A DNA stretch of 59,474 nt from Oribacterium sp. (GCA_004554245.1 SFND01000019.1:1-59474); one strand, 5' to 3'; numbered from the stretch's first letter, positions 42,627 through 51,141 are shown. The notes: generated from the sequence alone by a model not told the origin. Numbers and translations: made by a program.

Positions 42627-45155
42627 ATGGAAAATCTGGAGAGAATTCTGAATAAGGAGCAGTGTGAGGCGGTGCGCTGCACGGAGGGACCGCTGCTGGT
42701 GCTGGCGGGGGCGGGTTCTGGTAAGACGCGTGTGCTGACGCATCGTGTGGCTTATCTCATCGAGAACTGTGGTGTCGCGCCGTGGAACATCCTTGCGATC
42801 ACGTTCACGAATAAGGCGGCGGGGGAGATGCGGGAGCGTGTCGACCGGCTGATCGGAACGCAGGCGCGTGAGGTCTGGGTATCGACCTTCCACTCGATGT
42901 GTGTCCGCATCCTCCGGCGCTATATCGATCGTCTCGGCTACAAATCGGATTTCTCCATCTATGATACGGATGATCAGAGGACGCTGATGAAGCAGGTGCT
43001 GAAGGAGCTCAGCATCGACCCGAAGATGTTTAAGGAGCGCGTGGTGCTGTCGGTGATTTCCGGTGCGAAAAACCGGGGCGTGAGCCCGCTCGAGTTCCGA
43101 AAGGAGGAGGCCAGCGGCGGGGACCTGCGCATGCGGAAGATGGCGGACTGCTTCGAGCTTTATGAAAAGAAGCTGCATCAGAACGACGCGCTCGACTTCG
43201 ACGATCTTCTGCTGAAGACCGTGGAGCTGTTCGAGACGGAGCCGGAGGTGCTTCAGTACTATCAGGAGCGCTTCCGCTACATCATGGTCGACGAGTACCA
43301 GGATACGAACGATATTCAGTTCCGTCTCGTGCATGCGCTCGCGAAGAAGTACCGGAATCTCTGTGTCGTAGGCGATGACGACCAGAGCATCTATGCCTTC
43401 CGTGGTGCGAACCTCGAGAACATCCTGAGCTTCGAGAAGAGCTTCCCAGGTGCACGCGTGATCAAGCTCGAGCAGAACTATCGCTCCACCGAGAAGATCC
43501 TCGACTGTGCCAATGCGGTCATCCGCCACAATCATGGCCGGAAGCAGAAGAAGCTGTGGACCGAGAAAAAGGGTGGTCCGGATGTCCGCTTCCAGGAGTT
43601 TGAGGGAGCCAATGATGAAGCACAGGCGGTGATCCGGGAGGCCCGGAACTGCGGCAGGGCGTATCATGACCAGGCGGTGCTCTACCGGACGAACGCGCAG
43701 TCGCGACTGCTCGAGGAGCAGTGCATCAAGATGAGCGTGCCGTATCAGATCATCGGGGGTGTCAACTTCTACCAGCGCCGGGAGATCAAGGATGTCCTCG
43801 CGTACATGAAGCTGATCGCGAACGGTGCGGATGATGTCGCCTTCGAGCGTATCATCAACGTGCCGAAGCGCGGCATCGGCGAGGCGACCCTGCAGAAGCT
43901 CCGGAGCTATGCGGCAGATACATCGACTGCGGAGCATCGCATCACCCTGCTCGAGGCGGCGGAGCGTGCACCGATGATCGGGATCGGCGGAAAGGCTGGC
44001 ACGAAGCTGACGGAGTTCGTCGAGCGCATGGACGACTGGCGGGAGAAGCTCCGAAGAGCCGGTTACCTCGAGACCGAGGCGGAGCCGGGTGAGGAGGACA
44101 GCTTCTCGATTCAGGCACTGATCGAGTCGGTGCGGGATGATACCGGTTACGGTATGGAGATCCGGGCGGAAGGAACGATCGAAGCCGAGACCCGCTTTCA
44201 GAACATCGAGGAGATCATCAGTAAGGCAGCGGACTATCAGGCACAGAGCGACGCGCCGAAGCTCGGTGAGTTCCTGGAGGATGTGTCGCTGGTGGCGGAT
44301 ATCGACCGGAAGGACGAGGGACAGGATCTTCTGACGCTGATGACGCTGCATGGTGCGAAGGGACTCGAGTTCCCGAAGGTGTACCTCGTCGGGATGAACG
44401 ACGGACTCTTCCCTGGCTTCGCGTCTATCGGAAATCCGGAGGATCTCGAGGAGGAGCGTCGTCTCTGCTACGTCGGCATCACCCGTGCCCAGGAGGAGCT
44501 GGTGATGACCTCTGCGCGGAGCCGTATGCTGAACGGCGCGTATGAGCGGATGAAGCCGTCGAAGTTCATCGATGAGATCCCGGATGAGCTCTGCGATAAG
44601 AAACTTCTGAAGAGCTACGACGATATGTTCCAGGATGACGACTATGGCGACTCGGATATCTTCGGCGGGGGCGCACGACGCTTCGGTGCGAAGGGCGGAC
44701 GCTCCGGTGGATATGGTTCCGGCAGCAGTTATGGCAGCCGTGGAGGCAGTTCGAGCAGCTACGGCGGTGGATCTGGCTCCGGCAGCTACGTCGGACGATC
44801 GGGCGCGTATGGATCGGGCAGTGGCAGCAGCTTCGGGGCTGGAGGTTCTGGCAGCTTCGGGGCGAACAGCTATGGTCTGCAGGGCATGGGCTCCGCCGGC
44901 TATCTCGCGAAGAGCGGGGCGGGTGCAGCCTGGAAGAAGGGCGCAGGCATTCCGAAGAGTCTAGTTCAGACCGGCATCCAGAAGCTCGAGACCCTCGACT
45001 ATGCGGTCGGTGATCGTGTGAAGCACATCAAGTTCGGCGAGGGCACCGTCGAGGTCATCGAGGACGGGAAAAAGGACTATACCGTGACGGTAAACTTCGA
45101 TACCGCTGGCCAGAAGAAGATGCTCGCGAGCTTCGCGAAGCTGAAAAAGCTGTGA
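42627..45155 (+). CDS. pcrA: ATP-dependent DNA helicase PcrA (UvrD/Rep family)
   Basis: 842 residues. This 3'-5' helicase acts in repair and plasmid replication. Superfamily 1 motifs are all present: Walker A GAGSGKTRVL (about 30-39), FTNKAA, the DEYQDTN box, GDDDQSIYAFRGA, LEQNYRS, TLHGAKGLEFPKVYL and YVGITRAQEEL. Between the helicase core and the C-terminal DNA/RNA-polymerase-binding Tudor-like domain (GDRVKHIKFGEGTV) lies an unusual Gly/Ser/Tyr-rich stretch (about 680-760) made of short GSG, YGS and GSF repeats. AGGAGA precedes the ATG of 42627; the upstream ORF start at 42552 lies on the promoter. Confidence 0.96.
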   Translation: MENLERILNKEQCEAVRCTEGPLLVLAGAGSGKTRVLTHRVAYLIENCGVAPWNILAITFTNKAAGEMRERVDRLIGTQAREVWVSTFHSMCVRILRRYIDRLGYKSDFSIYDTDDQRTLMKQVLKELSIDPKMFKERVVLSVISGAKNRGVSPLEFRKEEASGGDLRMRKMADCFELYEKKLHQNDALDFDDLLLKTVELFETEPEVLQYYQERFRYIMVDEYQDTNDIQFRLVHALAKKYRNLCVVGDDDQSIYAFRGANLENILSFEKSFPGARVIKLEQNYRSTEKILDCANAVIRHNHGRKQKKLWTEKKGGPDVRFQEFEGANDEAQAVIREARNCGRAYHDQAVLYRTNAQSRLLEEQCIKMSVPYQIIGGVNFYQRREIKDVLAYMKLIANGADDVAFERIINVPKRGIGEATLQKLRSYAADTSTAEHRITLLEAAERAPMIGIGGKAGTKLTEFVERMDDWREKLRRAGYLETEAEPGEEDSFSIQALIESVRDDTGYGMEIRAEGTIEAETRFQNIEEIISKAADYQAQSDAPKLGEFLEDVSLVADIDRKDEGQDLLTLMTLHGAKGLEFPKVYLVGMNDGLFPGFASIGNPEDLEEERRLCYVGITRAQEELVMTSARSRMLNGAYERMKPSKFIDEIPDELCDKKLLKSYDDMFQDDDYGDSDIFGGGARRFGAKGGRSGGYGSGSSYGSRGGSSSSYGGGSGSGSYVGRSGAYGSGSGSSFGAGGSGSFGANSYGLQGMGSAGYLAKSGAGAAWKKGAGIPKSLVQTGIQKLETLDYAVGDRVKHIKFGEGTVEVIEDGKKDYTVTVNFDTAGQKKMLASFAKLKKL

Positions 45156-45189
45156 AAACGTAGTCAAACGGGGCCGGCGATGGTATAAT
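45156..45189 (+). promoter_or_regulatory. Promoter before the 103-aa membrane protein
   Basis: TATAAT at 45184-45189. A weak -35, TAGTCA, lies 17 bases upstream, just after the pcrA stop. Confidence 0.55.
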
Positions 45190-45223
45190 TTTCTTAATAG
45201 CAAAACAGCGCAGGAGGTGCCAT

Positions 45224-45535
45224 ATGGAGAAGCTGGATATGAATGCATTGAGAACAAATGCAAGAGAGTTCGCAGACAGTGTCAGAACATATAAGGATGA
45301 TGCCAGAGATCACGCGGAGCTTCTGCTTCAGAAGCTGAAGCTGCAGGAGTACATCCAGGAGAAGAAGGAGGATGAGCGTCTGAAGAAGACGATCCTCACC
45401 GTGCTCGCCATCATCGGATGTGTCGCGACCGTCGCAGGGATCGCGTATGCCGTTTATCGTTTCATGATGCCGGATTACCTCGAGGACTATGATGACTTCG
45501 AGGATGATGCGGATGATTTCGAGGACGAGGACTGA
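45224..45535 (+). CDS. Small single-span membrane protein with acidic tail
   Basis: 103 residues. A charged helical start (1-58, about evenly Lys/Glu/Asp) is followed by one hydrophobic segment (about 59-80, TILTVLAIIGCVATVAGIAYAVY in part) and a tail almost wholly Asp/Glu/Tyr/Phe (EDYDDFEDDADDFEDED). GGAGG precedes the ATG, and a promoter and a terminator flank the gene, so it is its own unit. Such proteins are common beside pcrA in Lachnospiraceae; the function is unknown to me. Confidence 0.75.
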   Translation: MEKLDMNALRTNAREFADSVRTYKDDARDHAELLLQKLKLQEYIQEKKEDERLKKTILTVLAIIGCVATVAGIAYAVYRFMMPDYLEDYDDFEDDADDFEDED

Positions 45536-45553
45536 AGATTTATACGATTTACA

Positions 45554-45584
45554 ACAGGGTCGGCGCTGGCCGGCCCTGTTTTTC
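45554..45584 (+). terminator. Terminator after the 103-aa membrane protein
   Basis: ACAGGGTCGGC pairs with GCCGGCCCTGT, then five T. Confidence 0.9.
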
Positions 45585-45676
45585 TGTCGTGAGATGTGGT
45601 AGAGTGTGATCACAAAAAAGAGTCAGGAACGCGGATGCAGGCATGGGCCGCACCGCGATGGAGAAGGATGAAGAGT

Positions 45677-47164
45677 ATGAGAGTATGTGATAATGCGGAA
45701 ATCTGTGGCGGCTGCTTCTATCAGGGCACGAGCTACGAGGAAGAGCTGAAGACGAAGGAGGAGACGCTACATGCACTGTTTGAGCCGGTGGTACGCTCGA
45801 ATGCGTATACCTTCGAGCCGATCGTGCCGTCACCGGTCTCTGAGGGCTACCGGAATAAGATGGAGTTTTCCTTCGGCGACTGCCGGATGGGCGGGGAGCT
45901 GACGCTGGGACTCCACCAGAAGCGGAGCTTCTTTAACATCATCGATGCGGATGTCTGCCAGCTGACGCATCCGGATGCGGGAGTGATCGTGCAGGCGACG
46001 CGGGCATACTTCGCGGAGCTGGACATCACCTACCTTCATAAGAAGACACGGGAGGGCTACCTCCGTCATCTGCTCTACCGCCGTGCAGTGAAGACCGGCG
46101 AGATCCTCGTGGATCTCGTGACCTCGACGAACTGGGCGAGTGCGAAGCGTGTGCCGGCATCCGAGGAGCTGATCGCGGAGCGTCAGAAGGGACTCGACGA
46201 GTGGTTCGAGCGACGCTACAGCCCGAAGGCCCAGCAGAAGCATAACCGTCCGACCGCAGACCGCTTCGTGCGGGTGCAGCCGGAGCTCTCCGAAGAGGAG
46301 GTGCTCGCCGGCTGGCGCGATCGACTGCTGCAGCTGAAGGCCGAGGGAAAGATCGAGGGTACCTTCGCCGGTATCCTGCATACAAAGAACGACACCCTGG
46401 CGGATATCGTCGAGGACCAGGGCACCGAGGTACTCTACGGCGAACGCTTCTTCTATGAGGAGATCCTGGGACTTCGCTTCCGCATCACCCCGTTCAGCTT
46501 CTTCCAGACGAACTCCCTCGGTGCGGAGAAGCTCTACACGAAGGTGCGCGAGTATGCCGGATTTACGGAGCTGCAGGCGGCGCAGCAGGCCGCAGTCAAT
46601 GCAGGCGACGCGGGGGCAGACACTGCGCAGAAAGGTGTGGACGCTGGTCAGCCGGGCCCGGCCGATCCGGCGCGAGCTTCGGTGAAAAAGCCGGTGATTT
46701 ACGACCTCTACTCCGGCACCGGTACGATCACACAGCTGATGAGCTCCGTGGCGAGCATGGCGGTCGGTGTCGAGATCGTCCCGGAGGCCGTGGCGGCTGC
46801 GCACGAGAATGCGAAGCTGAACGGCATCGAGAACTGCGATTTCATCGCCGGCGATGTGCTGAAGGTTATCGAGGAGGGCGGCCGCCTCATCCGTGAGGAC
46901 GGCAGCTACGAGGACGCACCGCGCCCGGATATGATCATCCTCGACCCGCCGCGGGACGGCATCCATGCGAAGGCGCTCGCAAAGATCATCGACTACGGCG
47001 TCGACCGCCTGATCTACGTGGCGTGCAAGCCGAAGAGCCTCGCCCGTGACCTCGTGCCGCTTCAGGACGCCGGCTACGAGGTCGAGAAGCTCTGCCCGGT
47101 CGACATGTTCCCGCGCACGAACAACTGCGAGTGTATCTGTCTGCTCAAGCGCAGAAAAGCGTGA
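45677..47164 (+). CDS. RlmD/RumA-like RNA (uracil-C5)-methyltransferase lacking a TRAM domain
   Basis: 495 residues from the ATG at 45677, nine bases behind GAAGGA; the frame extends to 45596 without a better site. It begins directly with an iron-sulfur-type Cys cluster (MRVCDNAEICGGC) and so lacks the N-terminal TRAM domain of RumA. SAM motif I is DLYSGTGTITQLM, and the catalytic Cys is in DPPRDG...YVACKPKSLARD. Two insertions stand out: a polar loop at about 175-205 and a 35-residue Ala/Gly/Asp linker (about 310-345) just before motif I. It methylates uracil in rRNA or tRNA; the exact site cannot be told. Confidence 0.88.
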   Translation: MRVCDNAEICGGCFYQGTSYEEELKTKEETLHALFEPVVRSNAYTFEPIVPSPVSEGYRNKMEFSFGDCRMGGELTLGLHQKRSFFNIIDADVCQLTHPDAGVIVQATRAYFAELDITYLHKKTREGYLRHLLYRRAVKTGEILVDLVTSTNWASAKRVPASEELIAERQKGLDEWFERRYSPKAQQKHNRPTADRFVRVQPELSEEEVLAGWRDRLLQLKAEGKIEGTFAGILHTKNDTLADIVEDQGTEVLYGERFFYEEILGLRFRITPFSFFQTNSLGAEKLYTKVREYAGFTELQAAQQAAVNAGDAGADTAQKGVDAGQPGPADPARASVKKPVIYDLYSGTGTITQLMSSVASMAVGVEIVPEAVAAAHENAKLNGIENCDFIAGDVLKVIEEGGRLIREDGSYEDAPRPDMIILDPPRDGIHAKALAKIIDYGVDRLIYVACKPKSLARDLVPLQDAGYEVEKLCPVDMFPRTNNCECICLLKRRKA

Positions 47165-47194
47165 TTCCAATCATGGGGCCAGCCTCTTACGTAA

Positions 47195-47215
47195 GGGGGT
47201 CTGACCCCATTAAAT
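47195..47215. repeat. Short palindrome GGGGTCTGACCCC
   Basis: One of three copies of TGGGGTCWGACCCCA-like DNA; the others are at 52085-52105 and 52134-52158. This one has AAGGGGGTCTGACCCCATTA. Confidence 0.7.
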
Positions 47216-47245
47216 TTTTATAAACTCGCGACGGGAATTCCCCAC

Positions 47246-47273
47246 TTGTGTTTTTCCGTATATATCGTATAAT
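47246..47273 (+). promoter_or_regulatory. Promoter of the PfkB-family kinase gene
   Basis: TTGTGT, 16 bases, TATAAT, 42 bases before the ATG. Confidence 0.75.
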
Positions 47274-47315
47274 TTTCGAGTCAATATTCAGTAAAGAAGT
47301 ATGGGAGAGGTAAGC

Positions 47316-48251
47316 ATGAGTAAGGGAATCGTCGTGATCGGGGCTACGTTCGTGGATATCAAGGGGTATCCGGAGGGGAAGTACGTGCCGGCCGGGCGAA
47401 ATGCAGGCACGGTCTGCGAGGTGCATGGTGGTGTGAGCCGGAATGTGGCGGAGGATATCGCGAATGTGGAGCTGCGGCCGACCTTCGTCAGTGTGGTGGA
47501 TAACTCCGGGATCAGTACGGATGTCATCAACAAGCTGAACCGGCATAAGGTGGATACCAGCTACATCCGTCGCACCGAGGATGGGCTCGGTACGTGGCTC
47601 GCGGTGTTTTCACATAACGGTGATGTGGTCGCGTCGATCTCGAAGCGTCCGGATCTCTCAGAGATCTCGACGATTCTGAAGGAGCAGGGCGATGAGATCA
47701 TCGCAGATGCAGATGCCGTGACGGTCGACATCGATATGGAGTCCTATATTCTGAAGCAGATCCTGGACCTCGCGGAGAAGTACCATAAGCAGGTCTATGC
47801 GGTGGTGTCGAATATGTCCATCGCAATGGAGCGTCGTGACCTTATGAAGCGAACCGCATGTCTCGTGTGCAATGCGCAGGAGGCCGGGCTGCTGTTCTCG
47901 GATGACTATAAGAAGCTGTCACCGGAGGAGCTGGCGCCGATCATCGGTCGCAAGGTGAAATCTGCGCAGTATCCACGTATGGTCGTGACCATGGGCGAGC
48001 AGGGCGCTGTCTATGCGGAAATCGATGGAAGCTTCGGCATCTGTCCGCCGATCAATGTCGCCGTCGTCGATACGACGGGTGCCGGGGATGCATTCTTCTC
48101 CGGTGTGACCATCGGCCTCACCTACGGAAAGACCCTCGGCGAGGCCTGCCATATCGGTGCGCGTCTCGCAAGCTCGGTGATTTCCACGACGGATAATGTA
48201 TGCCCGCGTTTCATGCCGGAGGAGTTTGAGCTGAAGGTGGATAGATTTTAA
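47316..48251 (+). CDS. PfkB-family carbohydrate/nucleoside kinase
   Basis: 311 residues. It has the ribokinase fold: GIVVIGATFVDIKGYPEGKY at the start, the GGVSRNVAEDIA substrate region, and the nucleotide/anion-hole motif DTTGAGDAFFSGV near the end, with its catalytic Asp. The closest known types phosphorylate ribose, fructose 1-phosphate or pseudouridine; the N-terminal GGVSRNVAEDIANV block resembles pseudouridine kinases, but no psuG lies nearby. I start at 47316, behind GAGAGG, rather than at 47301. It stands alone between its promoter and a terminator. Confidence 0.85.
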   Translation: MSKGIVVIGATFVDIKGYPEGKYVPAGRNAGTVCEVHGGVSRNVAEDIANVELRPTFVSVVDNSGISTDVINKLNRHKVDTSYIRRTEDGLGTWLAVFSHNGDVVASISKRPDLSEISTILKEQGDEIIADADAVTVDIDMESYILKQILDLAEKYHKQVYAVVSNMSIAMERRDLMKRTACLVCNAQEAGLLFSDDYKKLSPEELAPIIGRKVKSAQYPRMVVTMGEQGAVYAEIDGSFGICPPINVAVVDTTGAGDAFFSGVTIGLTYGKTLGEACHIGARLASSVISTTDNVCPRFMPEEFELKVDRF

Positions 48252-48290
48252 GCTCGGTGAAGGGGCCCTCCGGGGCGTTTCACTGAACTA

Positions 48291-48326
48291 AAAAGAGCGA
48301 TGGTTCATCGAACCATCGCTCTTTTA
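48291..48326. terminator. Bidirectional terminator between the PfkB kinase and ferredoxin genes
   Basis: AAAAGAGCGATGGTTC pairs with GAACCATCGCTCTTTT around a short loop. It is preceded by GGGGCCCTCCGGGGC, a possible trace of the dispersed repeat. Confidence 0.9.
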
Positions 48327-48346
48327 CTTTTACGTATCGCTTCTAA

Positions 48347-48517
48347 TTATTCAGCGTGGATAGCGCCTGTTGGGCAAGCTTCCTCGCAAGCACCACAATC
48401 GATGCAGGTACCAGCGTCTACAACATACTTGCTGTCGCCAGCAGAAATAGCCTCAACCGGGCAGGTAGATGCACAAGCACCGCAGCTAACGCACTCATCA
48501 GAAATAACATGTGCCAT
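48347..48517 (-). CDS. 2[4Fe-4S] ferredoxin
   Basis: 56 residues, the standard clostridial ferredoxin size. Two CxxCxxCxxxCP clusters are complete: CVSCGACASTCP (9-20) and CIDCGACEEACP (38-49). It starts MAHVISDECVSCG and ends TGAIHAE. It carries low-potential electrons for enzymes such as pyruvate:ferredoxin oxidoreductase and hydrogenase, fitting an anaerobe. The start at 48517 has a perfect AGGAGG site seven bases upstream. It is a single gene with its own promoter, a small CGTAC/GTACG hairpin in the leader, and a shared terminator. Confidence 0.96.
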   Translation of the reverse strand: MAHVISDECVSCGACASTCPVEAISAGDSKYVVDAGTCIDCGACEEACPTGAIHAE

Positions 48518-48585
48518 GATAAAATTCCTCCTAGAATAAAAATTTAATTGAATGGTTTTCGTACTTCCGTACGACCTATGCCTGT

Positions 48586-48614
48586 ATATTAATATAGATT
48601 TTCGAAAACTACAA
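48586..48614 (-). promoter_or_regulatory. Ferredoxin promoter
   Basis: TTGTAG, 17 bases, TAATAT on the minus strand, in AT-rich DNA. Confidence 0.65.
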
Positions 48615-48919
48615 CCTGAAAAATTTCAAAAAATGTATTTTTTTGAAAAATTCTTTTAGCCAAGACTAACCATATCATACCTAGTAAATAGGGGATGTTT
48701 AATGTGGCACATCACTATATGTTGTGGTCTGGCACCGAAAAAACGGATGCGGTTATGGATGCATTTCTCTGGAGTTATGATAAAATACCTGTGGGCACGC
48801 CGGGCGGACGGATGCTATACTGATGTGTGCTATGGGATGCAGAGACAGGTGCGGGTGCACCCCGTTTGAGTCGGACTCGGGGGTCTGGATGTCGCGCTTA
48901 TCTACTATAAATAAATATC

Positions 48920-48960
48920 TTCAGGCTGCCTGCGGATGCGAAGCGCAGGTGCAGCCTGAA
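48920..48960 (+). promoter_or_regulatory. Strong hairpin in the yitT leader
   Basis: TTCAGGCTGC and CTGCG pair with CGCAG and GCAGCCTGAA. There is no T-run, and AAAGGGA (the yitT ribosome site) follows within five bases. Confidence 0.7.
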
Positions 48961-48977
48961 TCATGAAAGGGAAATGT

Positions 48978-49838
48978 ATGAAACAGAATCTCTCATATCG
49001 GCTGATCCTGAAGGATCTCCTGCTGATGACCGTCGCGTGCACGATCATCGCCGCTGCGGTCTTTTTCTTCCTGGTGCCGAGCCATGCGGCGGTGTCGAGC
49101 ATCTCGGGTCTTGCCATCGTGCTGCAGCACTTCGTACCGCTCAGCATCTCGCAGCTCACGATGATCATGAACGGCATCCTGCTGATCGTCGGCTATGCGG
49201 TGTTCGGAAAGGAATTTGGCTTCAAAACCGCCTATACCTCGATCATCCTGCCGCTGATTCTCGGTCTGTTCGAGCTGCTGTTCCCGCACTACACTTCGCT
49301 CACCGGCGATGCAACACTCGACGTCGTGGCGTATTGCATCGTCGTGTCGGTCGGCTGCAGTATCCTGTTTAACGACAATGCTTCCTCCGGAGGGCTCGAT
49401 GTCGTCGCGAAGCTGCTGAATAAGTATTTTCATATCGAGCTCGGGAAGGCGATGACCGCTGCGGGCGTCATCATTGCCCTCTCCAGTGCGCTCGCCTATG
49501 ACTCGAAGACGGTGGTGCTCAGTCTGCTCGGCACCTACTTCAACGGGATCATCCTCGACTACTTCATCTTCGGCCAGACGATCAAAAAGCGCGTCTGCAT
49601 CGTGTCGCAGAACCACTGCGAGGAGATCCGGCAGTTCATCATCCGCGAGATCGGCGGCGCGACGCTCTATGAGGCGGTCGGTGCCTACAATCTCGAGAAG
49701 CACACGGAGATCATCGCGATCGTGACGAAGCATGAGTTCCGTCGACTGATGGATTTCGTGATGAAAGTCGATCCGAAGGCGTTCGTGACAGTGTATAACG
49801 TGAATGAGATTCATTATCAGCCGAAACCGAAGTTCTGA
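48978..49838 (+). CDS. YitT-family membrane protein with DUF2179 domain
   Basis: 286 residues. Five or six membrane segments (about 12-195; PSHAAVSSISGLAIVL and NDNASSGGLDVVAKLLNKYF in part are family blocks) are followed by a C-terminal DUF2179 domain (about 215-275, RVCIVSQNHCEEIRQFI, HEFRRLMDFVMKVDPKAFV). The family is common in Firmicutes in several paralogs; transport has been proposed but is not proven. I start at 48978 behind AAAGGGA. A strong hairpin directly upstream may affect translation. Confidence 0.92.
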   Translation: MKQNLSYRLILKDLLLMTVACTIIAAAVFFFLVPSHAAVSSISGLAIVLQHFVPLSISQLTMIMNGILLIVGYAVFGKEFGFKTAYTSIILPLILGLFELLFPHYTSLTGDATLDVVAYCIVVSVGCSILFNDNASSGGLDVVAKLLNKYFHIELGKAMTAAGVIIALSSALAYDSKTVVLSLLGTYFNGIILDYFIFGQTIKKRVCIVSQNHCEEIRQFIIREIGGATLYEAVGAYNLEKHTEIIAIVTKHEFRRLMDFVMKVDPKAFVTVYNVNEIHYQPKPKF

Positions 49839-49861
49839 GCGGTTACCATGTTTCGCTACGT

Positions 49862-49884
49862 CTTGACTTAACTGCGTTTGAACA
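49862..49884 (+). repeat. Second repeat family, copy 2 (partial)
   Basis: CTTGACTTAACTGCGTTTGA then ACA matches 42498-42520 except at two positions. The flanking hairpins of copy 1 are missing. Confidence 0.6.
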
Positions 49885-49926
49885 GTAATTCGTCGTTGGA
49901 TGTGAGGTCATGAATAAATGGCTGGC

Positions 49927-49956
49927 TTGACGTAAAACTGGAGATAGACGTATTCT
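49927..49956 (+). promoter_or_regulatory. Sortase promoter
   Basis: TTGACG, 18 bases, TATTCT, 42 bases before the ATG. Confidence 0.65.
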
Positions 49957-49998
49957 TATGTTATCGATTTATGCCTTGAAAACCAGGAGGGATGTGTG

Positions 49999-50862
49999 AT
50001 GGCTTCGGGTGAGATGAGTGAGGGAGGAAAGAAGAAATCGTCCGGGATCGGGGGGCTTCTGTTCTATATGGTGCCGGTGGTCGCGGTGGCGGCGATGCTG
50101 ATTTTCGGCAGGCTGTTCCTGCGTGATTATATGGAGTATAAGGCGGCGGGAGATGAGTACGCGGATCTCGCGGAGGACTATATCCGTGGCGGGGATGCGG
50201 ATGAGGCCAATGCAGTCGCCGGAAACGCAGATGGCGCTGCGGGAGAGAGTGTGGGCGTGAAGTCACTGCCGTATCCGTCTCTTCAGATCGACTACGATGC
50301 GCTGCTGAATACGAATGCGGATTTTGCCTGTGTTCTGTACATCCCGGTGCTGGAGCTCAGGTATCCGGTCGTATACTCCAGTGACAATGTCGACTATCTC
50401 CATAAGACCTTCGAGGGAAAGCAGAACTTCGCCGGTACGATTTTCTATGACTGTCTGAGTCCGCATGATTTCCGTGCGAAGAATACTTTTTTCTTCGGTC
50501 ACAATATGAAAAACGGCTCGATGTTCGGTACGCTGAAAAAGTTTGAGAAGGAACCGGGGCTCTGCGCTTCGAATCCGTATATCTATGTCTATACGAAGGG
50601 ATATGTGCGAAAGTACCGGATCTTTTCCTTCTATGAGACGACGGATGGGAGTGCTACCTACGATGATTTCGAGGGTACGGATGGCTATGATCAGTATGTG
50701 AAGCGCTGTCTTTCGAAGTCGACACTCGCCATCGATGAGCATACCATCGACTTCGCGAAGCGCCCGGCACTGCTCACCCTGTCGACCTGTATCGGACGCT
50801 CCGGCGGGAATCAGCGCTTCGTCGTGCATGCGGCACTCGAGGGCGCGTATAAGATGGATTAA
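49999..50862 (+). CDS. srtB: Class B sortase
   Basis: 287 residues. A basic start and one membrane helix (about 18-38) are followed by a linker (about 55-80, acidic and Ala-rich, with GCCAATGC in its DNA) and the sortase fold. The catalytic His is in FFGHNM (about 167), the Cys in LSTC (about 264) and the Arg in NQRFVVHA. The long helix between the late strands and the TFFFGHNMKNGSMFGTLKKF block (cited in part) are class B features. It would anchor proteins to the cell wall, but no sorting-signal substrate is encoded next to it. I start at 49999 behind AGGAGGG. Confidence 0.94.
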   Translation: MASGEMSEGGKKKSSGIGGLLFYMVPVVAVAAMLIFGRLFLRDYMEYKAAGDEYADLAEDYIRGGDADEANAVAGNADGAAGESVGVKSLPYPSLQIDYDALLNTNADFACVLYIPVLELRYPVVYSSDNVDYLHKTFEGKQNFAGTIFYDCLSPHDFRAKNTFFFGHNMKNGSMFGTLKKFEKEPGLCASNPYIYVYTKGYVRKYRIFSFYETTDGSATYDDFEGTDGYDQYVKRCLSKSTLAIDEHTIDFAKRPALLTLSTCIGRSGGNQRFVVHAALEGAYKMD

Positions 50863-50875
50863 TCTGAATTCTCTG

Positions 50876-51112
50876 ACAGGAACCCCGGAGGGCCGGCAAC
50901 AGAGGCACAGTACTGCGAGCTCGGAAGACTCTAAAATTGTCCCCCTAAGAACCAGTAGGCTCTCTGCAAACGACTGAGTTTTCTTGATGAAAACTCAGTG
51001 TTGCAGAGAGTGCTAAGGAAAAATTACTCCAACTGGTTCTAAGGGGGACAATTTTGATTCTTCACGACCTCTTCGTATGGCCTCTGTTGTCGGCCCTCCT
51101 GGGCTCCTGCCA
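50876..51112 (+). repeat. Composite palindromic repeat, full copy C
   Basis: Best-preserved outer stem: GGAGGGCCGGCAACAGAGGC pairs with the right arm GCCTCTGTTGTCGGCCCTCC. The middle stem is AAAATTGTCCCC...AACCAGT with AACTGGTT...GGGGGACAATTTT. The inner stem has CTCTCT/AGAGAG where copies A and B have CCCTCT/AGAGGG. Confidence 0.87.
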
Positions 51113-51141
51113 GAAAAACTTCCGAAAATTACGAAAAAGTC

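Larger units (their letters stand above)
48518..48977. other. Divergent intergenic region between the ferredoxin and yitT genes
   Basis: 460 bases. The left part is very AT-rich and holds the ferredoxin promoter. The middle (48650-48900) shows nothing I recognise. The right end has a 15-pair hairpin just before yitT. Confidence 0.6.
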
